In this document: positions 12,123-23,960 of the stretch, piece by piece
Layout of the letters: every line of letters starts with the position of its first letter
How positions within the stretch are numbered: position 1 is the stretch's first letter
Origin: Eonycteris spelaea
Taxonomy: Eukaryota > Chordata > Mammalia > Chiroptera > Pteropodidae
Direction: 5' to 3'
Length of the DNA stretch: 64,000 nt
NCBI GenBank assembly: GCA_003508835.1
Contig: PUFA01000162.1
Coordinates: 2,790,001-2,854,000 of the forward strand
Notes under the pieces: model-generated
Databases searched by the model: none
Told to the model about the DNA's origin: nothing
Seen by the model: only the letters and a program-made list of their open reading frames with translations
Position numbers and translations under genes: made by a program

Positions 12123-13980
12123 GCATAAAGCCTAGTCTATTCTAGTTACATAAAAATATATATAGATAAAAGTTATTTTAGAGAGAGTCAGGAAAATTTG
12201 AATACGAAATCAATACTAAGTGATATTAAATAATAATTAATATTCTTAGGCATTGATGTGGTTATGTAAAATGTACATATTTTTAGAAGATACAGGTTTG
12301 ATTTAGGTGTATTGTGATATCTGTAATTTTCTAATTATATACAGACATACACATGAAATGTATACTTAGACATGTAGATAGAAAAATAAAATAATAACAG
12401 TGATTGAATCTAGCTTGTGGGTGTGTGGATTCTCATCCTAGTTCCGCATTTCAGTCTATTTTGTACTATTTTATGATAAAACATTAGGTGAAATGATGTG
12501 TTAGGTCAGCTTTACTTTTGTCTTGTTCCAGCAAGTCCAGGAAAGCAGGTTGCACAGAGCCACACAAACTTCTCAAACTTGTAATCGCTATTCAAGCTAT
12601 TACAATAAAAAACTCATAATGTTGATAAACATGGCTTTCCCAGGTCCACTTCCATTGTGGTAATATTCTTTAATACCTACGATTACATGGTGACCACTTC
12701 AGGAAAGTGTGAAAAAGATTTCCAGGGAGAGTAGGGATCTGAGGATGTTCACCACAATAGATTTGATGACCTTTATTATGCCCACTAAAGCTATGATTTT
12801 CTACTCCCTTTATAGTTCCTTGAGGTTTTTTTTTTTTTTATCAGCTTTTCTTTTCAAATTTCCATGCTCCTAAAATATAACCTCTCTTCTACCTAAATCT
12901 ATTTCTTTACTCCTTCGATCCTTCACATTATGTTTACTCTTCGATAGTGAGTATTTAGTGTGATCTGCATCTACTGATCAGCTATGTCTTCACTAGAGCT
13001 ACATCTAGAGCCATCTGACATTTAATTAGTTGTTAAAAATACTATACTTTCTTTAATCATATGTAATGCTCTATCTTAAATTTTTATCCCAGGCTATGCA
13101 CATTTATTAATATTAGAAAGTTGATTTACTTAATTTTTTCTAGTTCTGTTGCAATATAATTGTGATCTCAACAGTGTAATCATTTATTAAATTGTTTTTA
13201 AAGTGACTTTAAAAAGCTTTTGGAATAACATTCAACACTTTCAACCATGAGATAATAATATCCCCAGAAATAATTACTAAATCTGTATTAATTTTTTCTG
13301 TCTTTTTTCCTACTAATTTCATTAACTACCTTGTATAGCATCCAAAACTATTTCTAGATCAGGGTTTTTTTCCATACTGCTGTATCTTCTCCCAACATTA
13401 GTATATTGATTGTCAAAATGAAAATCATCGGTAGAACTTAGTTCAGATTGATACATGCCAATTCCTTCTGTTCTTAGAGATATTTGAGAGAAGCAAAGGC
13501 TGATTTTTAGGTATTATGTTTTCTGTGAAATCCAGGGTATTTTCATATTTTGACCCTAGGACCAGGAGATTTTAATGTGATACTTAAAAAAATGTTTTTC
13601 TGAGAGCAAACTCACTTTATATTCATGGTAGAAAATATAGAAATTACAAGTAGGCATAAATGATAAAGTAAAATATACTTTAACCCTACACCCAGGAAAA
13701 CTCACTGGTAACATTTTGGTCTATTTTAAACCATCCTTCTTCTACCCATCAAGAGATTATATATGAGGGAAGGTGAGAATGTCTGCACATAAGAGGATAA
13801 GAGGAGAACAAAGAAATAAACAAACAAAAGATTAAAGAAGCCTGAAGGTAGGAAGGCCATCTAGAGCTGGCAGGGCATCTCCATAAACTTTTTTCTTTCT
13901 TTCTTTTTTTTTTTTTTTTCAGGCAAGGCAACCCCAGGTTGGCCTCACAGATTGCAATTACCTTGTCAGTTTACGATAGC
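12123..13980. other. Unassigned sequence, probably containing old repeat debris
   Basis: The blocks at about 12190-12480 ('tgatattaaataataatt', then 'tgatgtggttatgtaaaa') and 13580-13740 ('cactggtaacattttggtct') look like widespread old mammalian repeats that I cannot name. A pyrimidine tract with a long T run sits at 13888-13920. No gene recognised. Confidence 0.4.
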
Positions 13981-14119
13981 TTATTTTTTATTTTTTATGC
14001 CTACAGCACCTAGTCTTCCTAGGTGGTGTCCCATCTAAGTACTAACTAGGCCCAACCCTGCTAAGCTTCTAAGATCAGACGGGATTGGGGTTGTTCAGGG
14101 TGGCATGGCCATAGACTCC
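13981..14119 (-). mobile_element. 5S rRNA-derived SINE (MEG-R type)
   Basis: The minus strand runs through a full 5S rRNA-like sequence: GCCATGCCACCCTGAAC near its start, then CCCGTCTGATCTTAGAAGCT, AGCAGGGTTGGGCC, TAGTTAGTACTTAGATGGGA, and GGTGCTGTAGGC at the end, followed by an A-rich tail (plus strand 13981-13996). The internal promoter (box A, intermediate element, box C) is recognisable with several substitutions, mostly at former CpG sites. There is no tRNA-like head. An ordinary 5S pseudogene is the alternative, but the A-rich tail and the second, related element at 25.3 kb favour a SINE. Such 5S-derived SINEs (MEG-RS, MEG-RL) are known from megabats. Confidence 0.85.
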
Positions 14120-14515
14120 GTAAATTTTCAAAGTCCCAAGTTACTCCTAGTCCTTGCTATATCATCCCTGGAGTTCTCTACATTTCTAGGGTGCTTTATT
14201 GTCATTAGTACGAAATGGCTAGTCTCATTTACCTTTCATCTCTGTGTTGTAGTCAGTAGGACGGAAGAGGAAAATTGAATGGGGGCCCACTCTCTGCTCT
14301 TAAAAGAGATTTCCTCAAAATTCCATATGGAAAAATAGAAATACTTAGAATTGGTTGGAATTTAGTTTGCCTAGTTGCAAATATAGCTGGGTACAAAGTA
14401 GAAATCTTAGAGAAAATATAAAAATAAATGAAAGGCAATATTAGAATTTATATCAGCAGGAATTCTCTCTAGATGGTAGGATAATGGGCGACTTAATTTT
14501 CTGTGTGTGTATGAA

Positions 14516-14606
14516 AAGCATATATAAATATATATATATACACACACATATGTATACGTATATATATATACACGTGTATATATATGTGTACATATATATA
14601 TATATT
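14516..14606. repeat. Compound TA/CA microsatellite
   Basis: Alternating (TA)n, (CA)n, GTATAC and TGTG blocks. The run encodes an artefactual Tyr/Ile/His-rich open frame. Confidence 0.9.
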
Positions 14607-14685
14607 TCCTATAGTAAACTTATAGTTACTTTCTGTAAAATAGCTGAATATATCAGGCATTTTTCATTTGTTTTGAAATAATTAA

Positions 14686-14955
14686 CTACCCCCAGATCAA
14701 AATCCGTGTATAACTTTTGACTCTCTCAAAACTTAACTACTGATAGCCTACTGTTGGATGAAAGTTTTACTAATAACATCATCTATTAACACATATTTTG
14801 TATATGTAATATATACTGCATTCCTACAATTAAGTTACAGAAAAGAAGACACATTCAAGAAAATCACAAAAAATATATTTACCATATTTATTGAAAAAAA
14901 AATCCATACCTGAGTGGACCTGTGCAGTTCAAACCTGTGTCATTTAAAGGACAAA
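14686..14955 (+). mobile_element. Tigger/MER2-type DNA transposon
   Basis: Strong match to the MER2 (pogo/Tigger) consensus as I recall it: 'aaatccgtgtataacttttg', 'aacttaactactgatagcct', 'ttaacacatattttgtat', 'atatactgcattcctacaat' and 'tggacctgtgcagttcaaac' in that order. The left terminal repeat is missing, so the copy is truncated on that side. The right end is near 14950. It has no coding capacity. Confidence 0.9.
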
Positions 14956-15179
14956 GTATTTTCTTTTTCAAGAAAAATCTGCATAAAAATAAGTACTGGT
15001 ATTGTCATTTTGAAGAGAAGTAAACTGATCCTTCAGAGACATTGAGAAATTTTTCAATACCACAAAGTTTATGGAAACCGTTAAGATAGAAAGTTGATGG
15101 AAACTGTTAAGCATTTAAAAGATGTTGTTTTAAATTAGTGCTTATTGCACAAAGCCACAGTTGCTCCCTCAGAGGAGAA

Positions 15180-15655
15180 CTTATGTTTATTAAGCACCTC
15201 GATGTGCCAAGTGCATAAAATACATACATAAGATCCCCAGTTGACTTAATCATTGAAACCAAAGATCAGCAAACATTTTCTATAAAGAGCCAGATCATTA
15301 ATATTTTTAGGCTTTTTGGGCCAAGAAACAAAATCAGAAATACTGTTTAGGTACTTATATAACCAAAAATAAAACAAACTTCTTTTTTTTCCCCCAACCA
15401 TTTAAAAATGTACAAACCATTCTTAACTCATGGAGGTAAAAAATCAGGTGGCAGGCCCTTGCTTGCCGACCTATATTCTACAAAGCCCAGTGAAATATAC
15501 AGATAGTGATTTGCTCTGTCTGCCGATGAGCAAATAGTGACTTAGGGTGCTCGTCTATGTTCACAAAACAATAGTAAATAGCAGGGCTGGGATTGAGCCC
15601 ATGTTTATGTGACTTCAAACCCTATGTCCTTTCTACTTGGCTATGCTGTAGAACG
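15180..15655 (-). mobile_element. MIR SINE split by a hAT insertion
   Basis: The left arm (15180-15259) carries 'taagcacctcgatgtgccaa' and 'aagatccccag'. The right arm (15482-15655) carries 'agcagggctgggattgag' and 'tatgtcctttctacttggct', which are the antisense MIR tRNA-related end. Between them lies a separate hAT-like element. Arms and order fit one MIR interrupted after its own insertion. Confidence 0.6.
15260..15481 (+). mobile_element. Non-autonomous hAT-like element (GGCAAAC-ended family)
   Basis: Starts with a degraded 'gatcagcaaac' end, continues with 'tctataaagagccag', 'atatttttaggctttttggg' and 'ccatttaaaaatgtacaaac', and ends with 'cttgccgacc', the inverse of the left end. Related copies lie at 46135-46325 and 60469-60662. 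Imperfect inverted ends and the internal 'aaagggccag' block identify the family, but I do not trust my memory for its name. Confidence 0.7.
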
Positions 15656-16349
15656 TGTAAACTCTTTTATTGAAATATAGGTTTTGTAGGGGAAGAAAAT
15701 GTCATCTTAAAAGGGAAGAATATTTCTAGACCCTGCCAGGATTGTGAGGTTTGAAGTTAGGCATTTCCATCTCACCCAATGCCACGTCAAGCAAGTTGAC
15801 AACCCATTTAATAAAACACAAATAAGCTCTTGAAAGAGTGAGGCCGTGTCTAGTTATGGCATTTATTTCATTTCAAGTGAAATTGGTTTTGCTCTTTGGC
15901 ATTAGTGTAGGTTAGAATCTTTGTGTTCAAAGGGGAAAAAAAGAGGAAAGATAATCAATATTTTAACTTTATTTGAAAATAGAGATTTTGAGAGGTTATA
16001 AGCAATGTTTTTCTTCCCCATTCTATTTAAATTATATTGTGATTGTCTTTTAAAGGACGAGCGCTCAAATGCCTGGGTTGTCACCCAAAGGATAAACATG
16101 GAATGCAATGTATTAGTTATGACTAGCAACAAATCTTTCCCGGCCAGGGGGACCTGACTTGCTGAGCCATGCACTCAAAAACAAGAAATGACAGGTGACA
16201 ATCGGAATTGACAAGAAGGGGCCTTTTAGGAAGGTGTCTTGTGAATTGAATATGAAGAGTGGAGTTATTGAATGGCCTAGAAGTTCATTGTTTCTCAATA
16301 GCTAGAGGTTTAAAGAACGTTGGCAGAAATAGTCACTGGATGTCTATTA

Positions 16350-16600
16350 ATCATAGCTACCCTCTGTTGAGTTCCCATGGCTTGCCAAACTTATCACATA
16401 GCTAGTCGTGAAATTCTAATTTTTATAGGAACCCTGATAAGTATTATTTCCACTTTATAGATGAACAAATTGAGTCTCAGAGAGATTAAGTTGTTTCCAA
16501 GGTCACGCATTCGATGGTGGCAGAGCTGCATCTAAATGCAGTCGTTAACTTAAAGCTTATGCCTTTTCCACCTCACCATACTGCTGCTTATACTAGTTAA
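16350..16600 (-). mobile_element. MIR SINE
   Basis: One of the better MIR copies. Reading antisense it has 'tatttccactttatagatga', 'ttgagtctcagagagattaa', 'caaggtcacgcatt', 'ggcagagctgcatctaaa' and 'ccttttccacctcaccat'. The order and spacing match the reverse complement of MIR from core to tRNA-derived head. Confidence 0.85.
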
Positions 16601-17244
16601 TGCACTCCGGAGGGTAGTGCTGGGGGTGTGCACAGAGCATTTCTTTGACTGTTTTAGCATAATTTTGCTTGTGAGGTGGATACAGCATTTCCAGTTGAAC
16701 TGAAACCACAATTATAGGTAATTTGTGGTTCCCGTATTCATTGAATATATTTGGGGAATGCTGTGACTTTTTTTTTTTTTAATTTGAAAATCATATATAT
16801 TAAGCTACTGCAAAACTGAGAAATGAGATCTTTTTTTTACTTTTCTGCTGCTGAGATTTCATGCCTAACCATACTGAAAGGGAAGAAGTAGGTTATTTTT
16901 TTTCTTCAGTTAACATGATTGTACAGCACAATTCAGATATAAAGATTGTCAAAGTGAGGTCTACAGAAGTGCTTTGCTGCAAGGGTAGAGCTTGCTTTGA
17001 GATGAAAGTTAATGGGTTTTACAAAGTCCTTCTAAATAAAACATTTAGAACAAACTTCTCAAGTCTTTTGAATATGGTAAAGTGATTAAATAACATGCTT
17101 TGTTAGGCATTGAGGAATATGAGTGGAAATATGAACAGCGTTTTATTGGTTTGAGGCCTTTTATGTTCTAAAGCTATTTACCTTTCTAGCATCATCTCTT
17201 GCTGTTTGTTACCACAGATTTTTTTTTTTTTATTCCTGCCGTAA
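16601..17244. other. Unassigned sequence
   Basis: No gene or repeat recognised. The open frame at 16861-17085 has no family resemblance. Confidence 0.45.
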
Positions 17245-17600
17245 ACTTTATTTCTCCAAACCCACATACTTCTTACTTTTCCTCTGGAGCTTGCCCTCTC
17301 CTGCTGTAGAGCTGTGCTCCCTCTCTATTGAGCCAATGCTCACTGGTTCCTCATCTACCTAGGGAAATATCCCCTGCCCCCTAACCCTATAGCCCTGAGA
17401 TGAGAGTCCTGTCCTCCACGAGCTCAGAACTCATATGAATTTCTCTAATATTATTTGCTGCAATGTCCTGCCATTTGCGTATTGATTTTCCCACTGGGCT
17501 GTGAATTCCTTGAGGGCAGAATTTATTATTTTGTCTCCATAATACAATGCCTGGTTCTAGCACAGACTCTGCTAATGCTTATTAGTTGATTTAATGTATT
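17245..17600 (+). mobile_element. L2 LINE 3' end
   Basis: The right part is a clear sense L2 3' end: 'gggctgtgaattccttgagg', 'gcagaatttattattttgtc', 'acaatgcctgg' and a decayed 'gctaatgcttattagttg' tail. The left part is C/T-rich in the manner of the L2 3' coding and UTR sequence but much more diverged. Confidence 0.65.
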
Positions 17601-18055
17601 AAGGTTTGTTTAATCTCTCAAATAATGAGTTTCACTTTTAATTTGCCTAACTTTCTACTTTAATGCAAACTTTTAATGTCAGACTATTGTAGCGAAAGAA
17701 AAGTCACTGCATCAGTTGTTCAGATTTGCCCTTCATTACTATGGACTTTTCTCAGAAAGTCTGAAAACTGGTTTACTTACAACCCTTTTTGGCCAATATC
17801 AATATAAATTATTAGTAATAAAGACATTTATTAGTAAAAATAGATTGAAAAGCGATGGAATATATAGCTAATGATGAGGACTTTTAAGAAAAATATTTAA
17901 AATATAACATTCAAGGTAAAAGCCAAATTTCATAATATATGTGCTCATGTACTTAATTTAAAGAATTTCCTTTATTCTGGCCCCAAAGTTTTTTGTTCTT
18001 TTTGTTTTTAATTGTTTTTTGTTTGGTTTGTTTCTTCAGAGTAATAAAATATAAC

Positions 18056-18058
<3 letters not shown>
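17601..18058. other. Unassigned AT-rich sequence
   Basis: No gene or repeat recognised. Ends against a CT microsatellite. Confidence 0.45.

Positions 18059-18102
<44 letters not shown>
18059..18102. repeat. (CT)22 microsatellite
   Basis: Twenty-two perfect CT units, followed by an 'agatatatatatct' palindromic TA stretch to about 18116. The lack of interruptions implies a young or still-expanding tract. Confidence 0.97.
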
Positions 18103-18103
<1 letters not shown>

Positions 18104-18116
18104 GATATATATATCT

Positions 18117-19340
18117 CCTTATTATCCTCTCATATCTGTGTCAAAAAAGTGGAAAGATAGTTAAAAGCCATATGGGAAGAGACAGGAAATATAAATATGA
18201 GTAATAAAGTCCTACACAGCCTTTGGGCAGTTCTAGCAGTTTCTACAAAGAGATGTTTGCTAAAACCCAATCAAATTGGAGTAATAGGAAATGAAAACAA
18301 CAAGTTGTTCTGAACCAAACACATTTTTTAAGTGCTGAAATAGCCTAATTTTTCCAGCCCAAGCAGCAGCTCATTATAGGCTGCATTAATGACACATGAA
18401 TTTTGAGGTTGATATATTTGAAGGGAGATTCAAGAATCTGACTGTAATAAGAGCTCTAATCACATTGAGATCGTCTGCCAGAGTAAATGGGCTCTGCAGC
18501 AGTAATATGTCAGAAGCGCAGAAATTGATATGTTAGGACTGCCCTGCTTCTACCATCATTACAAGGAAGGTCTGTTCTTTTTTTAGCATTTATTTGAACA
18601 TTGGTTTTCAGAATTCGAATGTTTGAAATACATAAAGATGAAATACACATGGTTATTTAATAAAATGCACATTTATTACTGACCTTCCCAGCTCATTTCT
18701 ACTACCCTCACTTAATATGTGGCTGTACTTTTCTGAGTTTCATATTTAAAGTAATGGTGGGAACATTTAGCATAGAAGCCAACAAATTGATCTTTTCATT
18801 TCCCCCATGCCCAGCCCATCCCCCCACCATGTTTAGTGGAGACATTTAATCCAGTGATTCAGGGAACAGTTTCAATGTTTGCATTTAGAATAAGAAAATA
18901 GATGACAAGGAAATAGGGTCAGTAGAAATACATGCCTCATTGATTTTACATAAAGGTAATATTTTTGAAAGTTCATCTTTATTTGGCGATGTGTGTAAAA
19001 CTGACAGGAATTATACTGAAAACCAGCCAAATAGCTATAATAAACAGGGAACTGGCTGCTTTGGATATCCATAGTTCTTAATAATCATAGTAATTTACTA
19101 ACCAATACTCTGAAAGGAAGAACTGTTCTCTACATTACTGTAAGTACTGTAATAATGTGGAGACTTGCCTTCCTATGAAGGTTAAATTGCCAAATTTTTT
19201 CGATGAAACAGAATCTTCTCCTATAGCTTCTCACTTTCCTAGTCCCATGAGGGGAACCCCAAAGTAGGTAGGGAATTGCTCTCTAATATTAGTTTGCCAA
19301 TATTATCTACTATTATGTGGCTAGAATTTGCATCAACCAA
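18117..19340. other. Unassigned sequence including a candidate conserved block
   Basis: No repeat recognised. The part at about 18340-18560 is free of low-complexity sequence and rich in homeodomain-type TAAT/ATTA cores around CAGC-rich words, a texture often seen in conserved developmental enhancers. This is a judgement from appearance only. Confidence 0.4.
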
Positions 19341-19349
19341 TAGCAATAC

Positions 19350-19650
19350 TCTCCCTTTTTTTTTTTTAAAAAAAGCTTTTTATTCAATGTATAGTTAAGA
19401 AATGCAGTATCTAAGTAAGTTTTGTCTATAATTCTTGAGGATGCCATTTTGACTAACAGAATTCACTAAGTGACAACCTTGTCTTTCTCCCAGGCATTTC
19501 AAATCTAGTTTTAATTTAGATCTGCAGTTTAGGAACAATCTATTTGCCAAATGCGTGTGGCAGACCATCTCTTTTCTCCCTAATGTCCATCTGTGGAGCA
19601 CTTTGAGATTTTGCTAAAATGATGAATTGATATGTCTGGCAGGAAGCAGC
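19350..19650 (-). other. Possible retrocopy 3' end, unidentified
   Basis: On the minus strand a single-copy-looking stretch ends in AATAAA (plus strand 'tttatt' at about 19378-19384) followed within a few bases by a T run and then an A run. That is compatible with an old processed transcript end. No protein is recognisable and no duplication of the target site was seen, so chance is quite possible. Confidence 0.2.
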
Positions 19651-20124
19651 TTGTTACCCAGAGCTGTGGTGTACATGAATTGGGAGCCTGCACTCTGAAA
19701 CAAAGACCACAGGTGGTAGCTTGTAATAAGGCATCTGTGGATGTTAAGGATTTTTGAAGCTGTTTGATTTTTTCTCATTTTTCTCCATTCAACCTAGAGT
19801 TTTCTTATTAAGCTAACATCTCATTTGCTAAAAGATTTGTTGCGTTATGAGAGGCAGTGCTTTTACATTGCAAATATACCCAAGTCTATTTTTATTCTGA
19901 TACTTTTTACAATTATGAATTGGCTGACAACTCATATGGATCATGGAGTTCCTCAGGAGGCCCAGAACACAGCTTTTTTTTTTTTTTGTAATGTTACCTA
20001 TGTCCTTATTGAACGTGCTATTTTAAAGAAAAATAAGCACAATGCAGCATCTGTGACACAATACAAATACTAAATTTTAGACAATAGTAGTATATAAATA
20101 TAGGGCTTTATTTTTATGGAATAT

Positions 20125-20335
20125 AAATTATGAATTCCAAAACTTCAGAGTTGGAGATGTCAGAGTTCATCTAGTCCAGATTGTCAGTTGATGAGTGATT
20201 TAATTACCTTGTCAAATATCATTTTTACACCTACTTAAATTCTTTCAGTGGTAGAGAACTTACCTCCTCTCAAAGAAGCTCACTGCATTTTCAGAATGCC
20301 TCCTGGCCTCTCTGTAAGTTATCTCCAGTGAGCCA
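20125..20335 (-). mobile_element. L3/CR1-type LINE 3' end
   Basis: Antisense CR1-like 3' sequence: 'gagttcatctagtccag' near the left end, then 'ctttcagtggtagagaactt', 'acctcctctcaaagaagctc' and 'actgcattttcagaatg', corresponding to the CR1/L3 words for 'tctagtccaac', 'gggaactcactacctc' and 'cccattccattg'. Very old and diverged. Confidence 0.7.
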
Positions 20336-20384
20336 ATCTCACCTTCTGTCACTTAAAAGTAATTACTGTTTAACTCGGTTTTGT

Positions 20385-20655
20385 TCACCAAACATATATT
20401 GAACATTGACTCTGCCAAGCATGAGTCAGATTTCTGGGCTGCATGGTTCAAGAAGAGACAGTCCTTTTTTCCCCAAAGAGTTTATAGTCAATTGGGGTGG
20501 CAGAAAAGGAAAAACAAGATTACGGTATAATATATGTCATATTAGAAATAAGCACAGAGTGATTCAGGAACGTACTAAGAAAGTACATAACGTGGACTTA
20601 CGAGTAGGATTTCAGAAGGAGGTAATGTTTAAGGTCAGTTCTGAAGGATGTACAA
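20385..20655 (-). mobile_element. L2 LINE 3' end
   Basis: Antisense L2: 'aaacatatattgaacattga', 'ctgccaagcatgagtcag', 'aagagtttatagtcaattgg', 'agaaataagcacagagtga', 'ttcagaaggaggtaatgttt', and 'ggtcagttctgaaggatg' follow the reverse-complement L2 order. It abuts the L3 fragment to its left. The open frame at 20406-20672 lies wholly inside it and is not a gene. Confidence 0.8.
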
Positions 20656-20934
20656 TGAATTACAAATATTAAAATAGTATAAGTTTTTAATAGATGAAAA
20701 AACTTCCTTGTACAGTTGCATTTTCCTATTTAGTAGCGTCAAAAATTTATGTTGTGACTGAATTTGTTCAAACAAAAACAACTGAAATATGATGGATTCT
20801 TGGGTTTTGTAATGGATACTTCTGGAGAACTTTTTGGTTAACACAGATTCAACATTGGTCAGCTGGACTCCTTTTAATGACTCAGTGACTCCATCTCACT
20901 CTCTGATTCACACTTGTGTTATGGGCTTTGCATA

Positions 20935-21055
20935 CAGTATTTCATTTGAACTTCATAACAGTGCTCTCAGGTAGATACTACAATCAGCATTATAGATCAT
21001 GATCCTCCTGGGTCTACCAGTTACAACTGTGAAAACTGAATCTGGATTATTAAGG
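20935..21055 (-). mobile_element. MIR SINE fragment
   Basis: Antisense MIR 3' half: 'catttgaacttcataacagt', 'ctcaggtagatacta' and a degraded 'cattatagat' block, then loss of similarity. Confidence 0.55.
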
Positions 21056-23699
21056 TGGAACTGTATTTTTGAATTATATGAAGGTAATGCCCCCAGCTAA
21101 GGACTAGATGATATGAGAACACATTCTCTGGGACACTGTCCGACTTGCATATAGCTTTAACCATGGAAGCAGGCCTTTATTGCTCTAGAAGACATCTGAA
21201 TACTAAAAGAGGGCACCATCTCATATAGGCTTCCAGCTGCTTTCCCCCTTGACCTTTATGTGTGGTTCTTATAGTCTTGTTCAGTACTGGCAAACATGCT
21301 TCATGGCACTGGGGTTTTCACTCACCTATATTATAAGAAATAAAAGTTCATGCTTTATACTTGAGTGACATTTAGCAATCATTTTGAGACTGCTATTAGA
21401 ATGTTACGTTGGATTACAAAGTTATATATTTATGTGTTTGTATATTTATACATATATGTGTATAATACATATATATCGCTTTAAAGTGTTACTTTTCTTT
21501 GCTCCTTATATATGTATATTTGTGGTAATGAATATTATGTGCATGTGACATTGTATATATTACATAATTTTAAGAAAAAGCAAACATTCATTGAGCTCCT
21601 ATTCTTGGTCGCCAAATTAGGATATTATCTTGCTTGCCATTTCTGACCTGGAGTTACATTGAATGCTTATTATAAGAAATAGGGATCAATTTAATATTTT
21701 AAAAAATTTAAGATATTAATAGAACTACATTTAAGGCTTTGGAGTACTTTGAGATCAAATGACAATTATGATTGCAATTCTAATACCAATTATGACTAAA
21801 AATCTCTGGATGTAAAATTTTCAATCCATTATTTTTTACTTAAATTTTATGAAATTCGTTTTAATTTAAACACAAATTTATAAGAAGTATTTATTTAAAA
21901 AGTTTTTAAAGTGTTTTTGTTTCTCAGAGAAAATAAAGCAAGTTCACCTGCTCAGCATATAAATGACAGGATGGTCACCATATCTGGGTGGGTGCATGCT
22001 AGGTCTGGTAGTAGCAGTTATGTTGCCATGGTGACCATTTAGAATCTTGTTTACTAGGTTATGTAGGCAGCTTCATATAAAAGATCTCACACCAGCTTAG
22101 TGACTATTTAAATGAATTTTTGGAGGAAAGAAGCAGGTCAAATATTAAAAAACAGCAGCCACACCCCTAATACAATGTTCATCTTGAATCTGCCCATCTC
22201 CTGTCTGCCAAGCTTAAGGAACAGCTATTCCCACCATTGAGAAGGTGAAATGGATCATGGAACTGCCTGACTTTGAATAGGGATTACCAAAATAATTCTT
22301 TATGTTGCTACCATTTCTCGATTTATGATCCGACTTGCATTTGGAATGCACACAGCATCCTTTGGGTTTACATAGAAATATTAAATTTGAATCAAATTAT
22401 AAATGGGATACTTGTTTAAAAATGTCCATGGAAACTCCCTGGTTTAGTTTTTACCTCTCCTATTGTTCCACTAAGAAATGAGTCTCTTTCCATTTGAAAG
22501 AAGCAAAATAAATCAAGATAAAGAAATAAAAAAAGAGAAGAAAAGAGTGTCTTCATGTTTAGTTATTATAGAGTTATGCATATTACTATGTTCACACAAT
22601 TCACTTGTGGTTAATAAAATTTAAGTTTTTTAAAACTTAGAAATAGTTTTTATTATTCAGTGCATTTTTCCATAACTCCAAAAGTTATGGAAAAAGAAAA
22701 AAATATTAAAAGAATGACATTTTCAAGATTATGTGACAACACTGATAGTATGATGAGCCATCATTCTCATGAAAGATTTTGGAGAGGGGAGAAGAACCCA
22801 TTAAATACATGCAATGACTGTAAGGCAAGGTCTAATTACAGAACTGTCAAAATGTGAATGAAGTGTTCATCTTAGGAGGAAAAAAATGGAAATTAGGAAT
22901 AAAAGGATATTAGTGAATAAGAGGATTAAAAGATTAAGAATAAAAAAAGTAATATAGGTCATGCAATGGTTGCTGTTATTAGAATTTTGTTCTGATGATG
23001 AAATGTTTTTAAAAAATATCTTGAGATATTTTTATGCCTATGACTTTGATATGTATTTATACCTATAATTAATTATTATTTTAAGTCACATTTAGTTATT
23101 GCTCCTAAAATAAAATGTGTGCTTTCACTTTTATTATTATAAAATCATTTGGCACCAAATTCTACTTTGCTTTTGGCAGGAAGGATAGCTGTGGTTTACC
23201 AACAGGAAGGATGACAGAGCATTGGGTTTGACACAGATTCTGAAGGAATATCAGGGACTAACAACTAGGCAGGTCAATAAATAACAAAAAAGTTTAATTC
23301 AAGGTTGAGATTATGTTGGAAGCCAGAGGGACGAAGTGTCATATAAAAGACAAGAACAGGAATTCACATGTGGTCCAACCAAAAGTCAGCTAAGCAATTT
23401 GCCTTGCCAGTGTTTGTAGGTCTACAATGAAATATCTATTAATGCTTCTCGAGGATGCCAAACAAGCTCTTCCCTTGATGAGATTGGGTTAAGTTTTTGT
23501 TAGACCATCATATATTTGTTGATTATCCTGATCTGATGCATCTGTATTAAAGTATATGTGAAGAAAAGTAATTCTAAATTGGTCCCACTTCCTTATCTGT
23601 TACCCATTGTCCTCCTCCGTACACTGACTACAAAATACCTTCTTAGGCTCTTACCATATTCATTTCTGCAGATGCTTCCCTCATGAAAGTTTGACAAAA
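21056..23699. other. Unassigned sequence
   Basis: No gene or confident repeat. A TA/TG-rich patch lies at about 21420-21480. The blocks at about 21950-22090 and 23170-23480 look single-copy and are of mixed composition. The open frame at 22660-22857 is not recognisable. Confidence 0.4.
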
Positions 23700-23960
23700 A
23701 TCTGCTTCACTGAAGATAATGTGCACTTTCTAATTTCCATGCTTTTTCTATGCTGTTCTCCAAGTCTGAGGTGCCTTTCCCTCTTCTGGCTATTCTTTTC
23801 AGACATTACCTTTCCAGGTATTAGTCCTCCTTCAAGGCGTTCTTCAAGTACCAGCTGCCATATCATGGCTTTCTTAATTGTTCCATCCTAAAGTCTCTAA
23901 GGATTTAACTATTAGTATTATACTGTGTTTAAGAGTGTTGTCTTATTTAGTTAAAAGAAA
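23700..23960 (+). mobile_element. L2 LINE fragment
   Basis: Sense L2 3' region: 'ccatgctttttctatgctgt', 'tgaggtgcctttccctcttc', 'agtcctccttcaaggcgttc' and 'ttcaagtaccagctgc' match the L2 words for the 'tgctgttccctctgcctgg' and 'ccttcaagacccagctc' region. It overlaps apparent frames on both strands that are not genes. Confidence 0.65.

Noticed and set aside
14484..14681. Tyr/Ile/His-rich open frame
   Set aside because: It is translated TA/CA microsatellite. The same applies to the frames at 29862-30093 and the end of 51913-52119.
21420..21545. TA/TG-rich patches as a possible origin or matrix-attachment site
   Set aside because: AT-richness alone is common across the window and gives no specific support.
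23681..23891. Open frames on both strands at the same place
   Set aside because: The segment is an L2 fragment; the frames are by-products.
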